A stretch of 64,000 bases of DNA, taken from contig OZ020246.1 in the NCBI GenBank assembly GCA_963971285.1, positions 24,402,494 to 24,466,493 on the forward strand. The letters are read 5' to 3'. Source of the DNA: Astropecten irregularis. Lineage: Eukaryota; Echinodermata; Asteroidea; Paxillosida; Astropectinidae. The notes beneath the pieces are model-generated. The model saw only the letters and a program-made list of their open reading frames with translations. It was not told the origin of the DNA and ran no database searches. Below, piece by piece: positions 58,801 to 64,000 of this stretch (within the stretch, counting starts at the first letter, position 1; the number at the start of each line of letters is the position of its first letter). Position numbers and translations under genes: made by a program.

Positions 58801-61800
58801 TGACCCAGGTTGGATTTGAAAGAATTCAACACGTGGAAAATATAAATGAAGTTTAAAAGGGTCTTAAAGGTAGTATCATACTTTGGTAAGAAACCAAAAC
58901 AGAAATGTTCACATATTTACGTATAACGTACAGGGTATGAAGATGGTGGAGGTAGAAACATACCGTTAAAATGTTTTCGCCTGAAATGGTGTATTTATCC
59001 AGAAATTAGTAAAACAACGACCGAAAATCTGTTTGATCTTTTAAAAGATCGAAAATATAAGACAAAAGACTACAGAAATAATGTGGCTGTTTTTCACTGT
59101 TTTCTCAAAAAGTGGGCACCGTATGGGACTGAAACTTTCACAGATGACTGTTATTGTATCCGTCTTGATATTTTTGCCCATGAATCTGTATTTCTTTGAT
59201 AAAAACCAAAGTATCAGGGCTTTGATGGAGTGTTTTCATTGGCTGTGTGAAGCCATTTTCACACTGACCTGGGTTTATGGATTTTGGTTTAGCAAGGCTT
59301 CTCTGCTGAGCTAGGTGGATTATTTTGTTGAACTTGACGTTCCATTTGTGGTTTAAAACCGAGTGTACCTCCAACACATAGCCAAAGCCATATACTGAGA
59401 TGCTATTTGTTCGAGATGTAGATAGATAGTCGGTCAATTGGTAGTGACACAGGTTTTGTCATCCTACAAAGATGGGTTTTGTGGGAGTGTATATGGTAAA
59501 GGCCACAGAACAGCACTCACACTTTGTCTGATCCAGCATGTACATAAAATGATGCACCTGTGAACATTTGAGCTCAAGCGGACATCTCGAGTCACGAGAA
59601 AATAGCAAAAAACCGACTCAGAGTTTATAAAACATAAAGAATGATTTTGACCCCGAGATCAAAACTGTTTTCGATCTTTGTTTGACTAATTTTACTACTA
59701 ATAATTTCTGAATAAATACAGAATTTCAGGCGGAAATATTTTAACGGTATGCCTGTTTCTACCAGCACCATTCTTCATGCCCTAAAAGTTATACGTAAAT
59801 CTGTGAACATTTCTATTTGGGTATACCAATGCTGTACTGTACCTTCAAATTAGGCAATTATTCTCCTTCCTTACACACGTCACAGAATCACTACCTTCTG
59901 GATTACTTTGACTACGTGGAGAAGTATCTGTCGGTAGGCCCTCCTACTTACTTCGTCGTCAAGCATGGCAATCTTGATGTCACTAAGAAAGATGACCAGA
60001 ATCTTCTTTGTGGAAGCTCAGGCTGTGATCCCAAATCACTAGCGCAACAGGTCTTCTACGCTGCGCAGATTAAAGAATTGTAAGTTGCGAAAAAAAACAT
60101 GGCACTATAGCTTTCAGAGTAGGCCCTAGGCCTACTCGATATTTCAAATGGCAGAGAAGTTGGTATTGAATATGAGCCACACAATATTGGTTGGTAAGCT
60201 GGGATTTGCACAGACTTTAAAGACATCGTACAGGATTTGCAAGGCCTCCATGAAAAAGTATTGAGTTTGAGACAGAAAATGGACTCAACAGTTCGTAAAC
60301 AGTGCAAACAGTCACCATGGGAAATCTTGGTTCATCAGATGCTGGGTTTTCAAGGAAATCAAGATTTAGTGTCTTTTAAAAAGATCGTTCGTCCGAACGA
60401 TTTAGTAGCATTTCGAAAGCGTGATGTAACCGCGAAGGATTCGGAGGGGGCAATATTATTTCGGCCGTATTTCTGCTATCAAGATGAACAAAGCGTAAAA
60501 AGGAACATGAAACGACGTCTGTAAGGAAGTTTAAGACCTTCACTTCTCAAGTACCAAATTCAGCCCAAACGCACATCTTTGCAAATGATATGCTCCCTTT
60601 AATTGTGTTTTCTTTACTGTAGCTATAGTTGCATTGGTGCAAGAAAATCACAAGCCAATGCATTGTTTAAGATAATTCTCCGATTTTATTCTCCTTCAGT
60701 TCTTTGTAGTATATGTTGTCATTTGAAATAAGACATGTACCACAAATCTTTTCTCAAAAGTTTGTAAGTTTCCCGGCAAGGAATTGATAAAATATGACAA
60801 ACCACCCGTTTTTCAAAAGATTATATCCAAAATTAGCAAACGAGTGGTAATTCCTTCTGACTGTTGGTCTCTTACATACAATATTGATCAAATCGTCAAG
60901 GTAGGGCCTATTGATTAATTAATCTGAAATTTTTGCTCTGAAAATTATCTATAAGGGTCAAAACATCATCTCCAAGTTGTCAGTCAACCTTCCAATTTCT
61001 TACTTCTCATTTCCATGCGATTTTGACAGCTGTCAAGTGTCAAGGAATAAAAACAAAACTGATTTGATCACATTTCAGCACCCGTATATCAACGCCACCT
61101 ACGTCTTGGGTTGACGATTACTTTGACTGGTTAACTCCGAGCACGGTGCAGAATTCCTGTTGCAAAGTCTATTCTAAACACCAAGAGGACTTCTGCGAAA
61201 TAAACTTGCGTAAGTTGTTCAGCTTTTAGTCCCAAGAATATTGATAAAACTCCATTATTTACCTCCTGAAGTGCATGCTGCATTGCTGCTGGCCCGCCAT
61301 ATCCACTTCTCAAATCCCGACACCGCCATTGACAGCACTCGATTGGTAAAGGTCACAGAACGGCATTAAGACTTTGTCTGATCCAATGTGCATGAAATTA
61401 TAAACCTGTGGAAAATTTTGCTCAATCGGACATCTGAGTCACAAGAAAATACCGAAAACCCGCCTCAATTTTTCTTCTAAACAAAAAGAATGGTTTTGAT
61501 CTTGACCCTGTGATCAAAAACTGTTTCGTCTTGGACTAATTTCTGGATAAATACATTTCAGGCGGAATATTTGAACGGTATTTTTCTACCATCACCCATC
61601 TTCATAACCTAAAAGTTATACGTAAATCTGTGAACATTTACGTTTGGGTATGTAACCAATCCTGTACTGTACCTAAATTTAAGTTTAGTTAAGGGTTCAC
61701 TGATGAGAAATTTATGGAACAATTTGAAGTTCTGTACATGTTCCTAAAATCCTAAGGGTAAAGGAACATACACCTCCACGGTAACTTGCCAATTATGGTG

Positions 61801-63415
61801 CTAGCATTTTAGACTTGTTTTTCGAAGCCAGAACTTTAAATTGAATATCACTTATGATTATCAGATTTGNNNNNNNNNNNNNNNNNNNNNNNNNNNNNNN
61901 NNNNNNNNNNNNNNNNNNNNNNNNNNNNNNNNNNNNNNNNNNNNNNNNNNNNNNNNNNNNNNNNNNNNNNNNNNNNNNNNNNNNNNNNNNNNNNNNNNNN
62001 NNNNNNNNNNNNNNNNNNNNNNNNNNNNNNNNNNNNNNNNNNNNNNNNNNNNNNNNNNNNNNNNNNNNNTCAGATTTGATTGAGAGTGACCAATATTATC
62101 CTCTTTTTTTCTGAAGCATTTGGTGATCCATGCGAGATGTGCAGGCCCTTGGACGAGAAGGGACAACGCCCAACAGGAGAAACATTCCGGAAGTATCTGC
62201 CTTTCTTCTTGAATCACAATCCGGGTACAAGCTGTCCCAAAGGGTGAGTTGACCTCTTGACCATTGGTCAAGAAGGAGGAGAATGACCAGTGGTCATAAA
62301 AATAGTTGATTTTGGTTCAAATTTTGTAACCATTCTGTCCACTGTGACAAAACGGGGCTCATTGTATGTGGACCTGAGTATCACTGCCAATTCGCATACG
62401 TGTCGATTTATTTTCATGATTGGGGGATGATTGGTAATTTTTTGTCCTATGTGGGGATTGAAGCGACCAATCGGGAGGGGGGGGGGAGGGGGGAGGGGGG
62501 AGGGGGGAGGGGGAGGGGGAGGGGGAGGGGGGGTGATTGGGGCGGGGCTGTGGAGAGGGGGGGGATATCCCCCTCCTAAACCAGGGACTTTTTAATAAAA
62601 GCAGAGTCGAAAATTCGCATTTTTGAGCATTTATAAATGATATTCTGAAGAATTAAACATAGTATAAATTCACTTCGAAGACACACACATAAAATGATCA
62701 TACTTGAATGACATTTAACCTCGAAATATTGGGGGGATGATAATACACGCCATCCCTAGCTCCACCTCAAATATTGGGGGGATATATCCCCCATCCCACC
62801 GGGATCGACACCCATGCCAATTGGTACAGTGTGATAACCCAAGACCACACCAATGCGGAGGTCTGCACAGTCTGTGTTTTGGGAGTCCATGGACCTGTGT
62901 CCTTGAGCAAGATGCTTTGCTTTGATTTGCATCTCTTCACCGCAGGAGCAGTGGCGTCACCAGACTTTTGAGTCTGGGGGGGGGGGGGCACAAGGGGGGC
63001 ACAAGCAATTGTTGGGGGGGCACTACAATAATATATATTATATTTTTTTTCACCAACCCAAATCTCAAATGGGGGGGCACGCGGGGGGGGGGGGGGGCAC
63101 GAGGTTTTCCAGGGGGGGCACGTGCCCCCCCGGCCCCCCCTTGGCAACGCCACTGCGCAGGAGTAAAATTAACACAGTCAGAAAGAAGTAATCATGATAT
63201 AATTTCAAAACTGATCAAAGCTCATCGGTAAAATGTGGCCTGAGACTCTGTACAGTGCATCTGTGAGCAAATTCATCTTTCCTCGGTGCAGTTTGTTTTG
63301 TTTTTCTCATGATCATACACCCAATCATTCTCGAATGATTTTTTGTTTGACAGGGGACGACCTGCCTATTATGACGCTCTTCACTTCACAGACGAAACCC
63401 AGACACAGCTAGACG
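46807..63415 (+). CDS. NPC1: NPC1 intracellular cholesterol transporter, 3'-truncated by the window edge (15 exons seen)
   Basis: A polytopic lysosomal membrane protein that takes cholesterol from NPC2 and exports it. Exons are 46807-46875 (signal peptide), 47812-49065, 49842-50095, 51482-51600, 52272-52450, 53263-53391, 55104-55286, 55942-56056, 56534-56661, 57557-57694, 58453-58542, 59886-60079, 61079-61209, 62117-62243 and 63354-63415. All are GT/AG with matching phases, about 1057 codons of the roughly 1280 expected. Landmarks are the Cys-rich N-terminal sterol-binding domain, RLEKNYFEESFVPFQRTEQL, and the sterol-sensing domain with EVVPFLLLAVGADNIFIL. Also present are a cytoplasmic cysteine pair (LCCAPPC), GPPTYFVV, WVDDYFDWL and the C-terminal-domain Cys pairs. 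Remaining exons lie right of the window. An ATG three bases later is an equally good start. The length and N-terminal domain fit NPC1; NPC1L1 is a less likely alternative. Confidence 0.95.
47085..47233. repeat. Family B element in NPC1 intron 1
   Basis: Left end GGGGTCTATTTCACGAAGCC; right end GTTTGGTGAAATCGAACCC. The interior has 'gataacccatcgcaggggcc'. Confidence 0.9.
47812..49065 (+). CDS. NPC1: NPC1 exon 2: fused 1254-nt exon with N-terminal sterol domain and TM1
   Basis: 418 uninterrupted codons cover residues about 24-441. They hold the Cys-rich N-terminal domain (RCPSCEANLRRYQCELACS; CSCQDCPDACP), a proline-rich linker (PTIPPVPEP) and TM1 (ITFIVIICFCVFSVLFLSGV, about residue 269). A cytoplasmic Ser/Lys-rich loop follows, then a second membrane segment (about 342-370) and the start of the first large luminal domain (DPVELWSGINSRARLEKNYF). 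It is strongly GC-biased at third positions compared with the AT-rich introns. The equivalent region is divided among several exons in vertebrates (family knowledge), so introns were lost here or gained there. Confidence 0.95.
49345..49474 (-). repeat. tRNA-derived SINE, family H (left arm of a hairpin pair)
   Basis: Read on the minus strand: 'agtagagcgcttgtacggtg' (A-box side), 'ggttcgaatccc' (B box), CTCCAGT, then the body 'aaatttttcattgttcacct' and the tail 'agtttcc...ttatttgatgatt'. It is immediately followed by an oppositely oriented copy. It lies in NPC1 intron 2. Confidence 0.8.
49485..49580 (+). repeat. tRNA-derived SINE, family H (right arm, truncated after the head)
   Basis: 'ggatagctcagttggtaggg' (A box), 'caggaggtcgtcggttcgaa' (B box) and 'cccgctccagtaaatttttc' occur at tRNA spacing. 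The arm pairs with 49400-49478 over about 85 bp with a spacer of about 6 bases (aattag). The 5' acceptor strand does not pair with ctccagt, so it is not a working tRNA gene. Confidence 0.8.
50116..50521. repeat. Family D element split by a nested family E element
   Basis: Left end 'gggtttacgaaacggaggct' with GGCTCA hexamers; right end 'gagcctccgtttcgtaaacg'. At about 50210 the interior is interrupted by a separate inverted-repeat element and resumes at about 50360 (aaactctgttttcctttt). It lies in NPC1 intron 3. Confidence 0.85.
50211..50359. mobile_element. Family E element (about 150 bp) nested inside family D
   Basis: Ends GGGGCCGATTTCATAAA and TTTATGAAATCGGCCCC are exact inverses (allowing for a t/g change). 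Subterminal 'gggtcgcaactcgatttgcg' and 'ctgcgactagtcgtaag' give further pairing. It is the only copy seen in the window. Confidence 0.85.
52679..52813. repeat. Family B element in NPC1 intron 5
   Basis: Left end 'ggggtcgagttcacgaagcc' and right end 'tttggtgaaatcgacccc', with the typical 'gattgatagtaagttatgat' interior. Confidence 0.9.
53263..56661 (+). CDS. NPC1: NPC1 exons 6-9: sterol-sensing domain
   Basis: Exons 53263-53391, 55104-55286, 55942-56056 and 56534-56661 encode residues about 626-810. They run from SKADIVTIIISYLVIF through LIIIEVVPFLLLAVGADNIF and GRILGKVAPGMLMCGLSESV to GLAVLIDFLLQITAFVALLS. This is the five-helix sterol-sensing domain shared with SCAP, HMG-CoA reductase and Patched. 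The proline of EVVPF corresponds to the loop proline whose substitution disables human NPC1 (P691; family knowledge). The introns between hold three repeat copies and a trinucleotide-rich tract. Confidence 0.94.
53492..53854. repeat. Family A element in NPC1 intron 6
   Basis: Starts 'taaagtgatatcatactttt' and ends 'ccaaagtatgatactatctt'. The interior is typical (gtaagttataggtaaatctg). Confidence 0.85.
54482..55001. repeat. Family A variant carrying a nested family J element
   Basis: Ends AAAGGTATAATACATGATTG and CAGTCCTGTACTATACCCTT. The segment from about 54518 to 54672 (gggctcgatttcacaaaagg to tctttgtgaaatcgaccac) is a separate inverted-repeat element inserted into it. The host text resumes with 'actactcatactttgcctga'. 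It lies in NPC1 intron 6. Confidence 0.8.
55790..55935. repeat. Degenerate (GTT/GTC/ATT)n trinucleotide tract next to NPC1 exon 8
   Basis: 'cgtcgttgttattgtcgttg', 'cattgtcgttgtaattgatg' and 'ccttgttgttgttgtttact' run directly into the exon 8 acceptor (tttcacag at 55941). The tract therefore supplies its polypyrimidine-like lead. Confidence 0.8.
56931..57080 (+). repeat. tRNA-derived SINE, family H, fullest single copy
   Basis: ACTGGAAAACTCAGTTGGTA (A box), then the GCAGGTCCGAATCCTGC T-arm (B box) and CTCCAGT pairing with ACTGGA(A). It then has the body 'caatttttcattgttcattt' and the tail 'agttatttgatgattc'. The cloverleaf is plausible but the anticodon arm is weak. It lies in NPC1 intron 9. 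Confidence 0.8.
57237..57446. mobile_element. Family F foldback element, second copy
   Basis: Ends ACTAAAAGAAGGTA and TACCTTCTTTTAGT. The arms of about 75 bp are nearly perfect (tgatgacaccatgtaatctc against the mirrored right side). The loop contains 'agtgtgctctgttcgtcctc', as in the copy at 7472. It lies in NPC1 intron 9. Confidence 0.9.
58111..58128. repeat. Poly-C tract
   Basis: Eighteen consecutive C in NPC1 intron 10. The run length is prone to sequencing error. Confidence 0.9.
58865..59216. repeat. Family A element, near full length, NPC1 intron 11
   Basis: Starts TTAAAGGTAGTATCATACTT. The interior is complete through 'catgaatctgtatttctttg'. The right end is degraded (accaaagtatcagggc). 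Confidence 0.85.
59489..59847. repeat. Family A variant, NPC1 intron 11
   Basis: 'ggtaaaggccacagaacagc' to 'ccaatgctgtactgtacctt'. It shares 'agcatgtacataaaatgatg' and 'ccgagatcaaaactgttttc' with 54482 and 61340. Confidence 0.8.
61340..61673. repeat. Family A variant, NPC1 intron 13
   Basis: 'gattggtaaaggtcacagaa' to 'ccaatcctgtactgtaccta', same subfamily as 59489. Confidence 0.85.
61870..62069. other. Assembly gap of exactly 200 N
   Basis: The round size marks a placeholder of unknown true length. The bases on its two sides are the same 9-mer (tcagatttg), so the contig ends may overlap. It lies in NPC1 intron 13 and, judging by the matching phases of exons 13 and 14, hides no coding sequence. 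Confidence 0.98.
62473..62533. repeat. Uninterrupted purine tract, (GGGGGGA)n-like, about 60 bp
   Basis: A run of G with an A every five to nine bases, in NPC1 intron 14. It could form G-quadruplex or triplex DNA. Length may be inaccurate in the assembly. Confidence 0.9.
62949..63155. mobile_element. 207-bp hAT-like MITE with 8-bp target-site duplication
   Basis: Ends CAGTGGCGTCACCAGAC and TTGGCAACGCCACTG. Identical flanking 8-mers CGCAGGAG lie at 62941-62948 and 63156-63163. CAGTGGCG ends and an 8-bp duplication are hallmarks of hAT elements (family knowledge). The interior is dominated by G and C runs with 'ggggggcac' repeated. It lies in NPC1 intron 14. Confidence 0.9.
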
Positions 63416-63439
63416 GTAATTGAACTGAAATATAATTAT

Positions 63440-63600
63440 CTAGGGCCGACTTTACCAAGCACTAAGATTGATCTTATAAGTGTGAATCAATCTTAATTGC
63501 TAAGCAAAGTGTGATGTCACAATACAAATCCCTATGGTGATACTGACAACTCTCAACTCATCTTAAAATTAATCTTAGTGTTTGGTGAAGTCCAGCCCTT
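63440..63600. repeat. Family J element in the last visible NPC1 intron
   Basis: Left end 'gggccgactttaccaagcac' then 'taagattgatctta'; right end 'ttaatcttagtgtttggtga' then 'agtccagccc'. The interior 'ttgctaagcaaagtgtgatg' is identical to the nested copy at 54518. Confidence 0.85.
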
Positions 63601-63615
63601 TACAACAAGATGTAT

Positions 63616-63983
63616 GTTAAAGGTACTATCATACTTTGGTAGCATATCGACACAGAAATCTTCACAGATTCACCTTTAACTTACAGGGTATAAAGATGGT
63701 GATGGTAAAAAGATACCATTAAAATGATTCTGCCTGAAATGCTGTATTTATATCTACAAAAGAGTATAACCAATAACCAAAATTATTTTTCATTTTTTAA
63801 AGATCAAAAATAAAAGAGAAAAGATTACAAAATACTGTTGGTGTTTTTCACTGTTTTCTCAAAAATTGGGCACCGGGACTATGGGACTGAAATTTCCACA
63901 GATGACTGTTATGGTATCTTCCTTATTTTTGCCCATGAATCTGAATTTCTTTGACAACAACCTAAGTATGATATTACCTTTAT
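63616..63983. repeat. Family A element, full length
   Basis: Starts TTAAAGGTACTATCATACTT and ends 'cctaagtatgatattacctt'. The whole interior is represented, making it a good reference copy. It lies in the last visible NPC1 intron. Confidence 0.88.
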
Positions 63984-64000
63984 GGGGATGACAGATAAAT

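Noticed and set aside
61841..62271. ORFs running through the N gap
   Set aside because: Their openness comes from undetermined bases. Only 62117-62243 on the plus strand is supported, as NPC1 exon 14.
1..64000. CRISPR array, bacterial operon or prophage-like system
   Set aside because: Spliced animal genes, lack of operon-like spacing and the repeat style rule out a prokaryotic source. The tandem repeats have no spacers.
1..64000. Endogenous retrovirus or full-length LINE/LTR element
   Set aside because: No reverse transcriptase, integrase or gag-like frame and no long terminal direct repeats were recognised. All clear mobile elements here are short and non-autonomous.

Overview
This window is animal nuclear DNA, most likely from a marine deuterostome such as an echinoderm (sea star or sea urchin). 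It holds intron-rich genes with clean GT/AG splice sites, one run of 200 Ns, and a dense mix of short inverted-repeat elements and tRNA-derived SINEs. The proteins match the animal families MED10, HSF and NPC1. The phylum is inferred from overall repeat style and protein resemblance; no species-specific marker is visible.

Layout, left to right. (1) 652-827 (+): the last coding exon of a gene lying mostly left of the window; its short hydrophobic C-terminus looks like a GPI-anchor signal or tail anchor. (2) 2747-7917 (-): a complete four-exon MED10 gene (Mediator middle module), 132 residues. (3) 12905-20394 (-): a three-exon gene for an unrecognised protein of about 1744 residues, low in complexity and rich in Ser/Thr/Pro/Gln/His, with one canonical C2H2 zinc finger at the very C-terminus; almost all of it is one 5.08 kb exon. 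(4) 20988-34885 (+): a complete 11-exon heat-shock factor (HSF1-like), 536 residues, with DNA-binding domain, HR-A/B trimerisation coiled coil, HR-C and acidic C-terminus. Its start codon lies 593 bp head-to-head from that of gene 3, so the two probably share a bidirectional promoter. (5) 46807 to beyond the right edge (+): NPC1, the lysosomal cholesterol transporter; 15 exons and about 1057 codons are present, and roughly the last fifth lies outside.

The rest is intron and intergenic sequence dominated by repeats. Recurrent families, lettered here for reference: A (about 350 bp, ends like AAAGGTANTATCATACTTTG, 14 copies); B (about 150 bp, ends GGGGTCGATTTCAC); C (about 230 bp, ends GGGGCCAATTTCAT); D (about 250 bp, ends GGGCGTTTACGAAAC plus hexanucleotide arrays); E (about 150 bp, ends GGGGCCGATTTCATAAA, one copy); F (210 bp near-perfect foldback); G (GATCCTGCTAGGATC palindromes); H and I (tRNA-derived SINEs); J (about 150 bp, ends with AAGCACTAAGATTGAT). 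Three elements have intact target-site duplications: two of about 540 bp with 9-bp duplications and one of 207 bp with an 8-bp duplication. A 21-bp minisatellite occurs at two sites 33 kb apart, and a cluster of inverted duplications sits in HSF intron 1.

The genes do not form an operon-like unit. MED10, HSF and possibly the zinc-finger protein act in transcription, whereas NPC1 acts in lysosomal lipid export. I found no new multi-gene system. The most unusual signals are a head-to-head pair of tRNA-like SINE arms forming an 85-bp hairpin, the shared 21-bp minisatellite, the TSD-flanked elements, the inverted duplications, and the large unrecognised zinc-finger protein.
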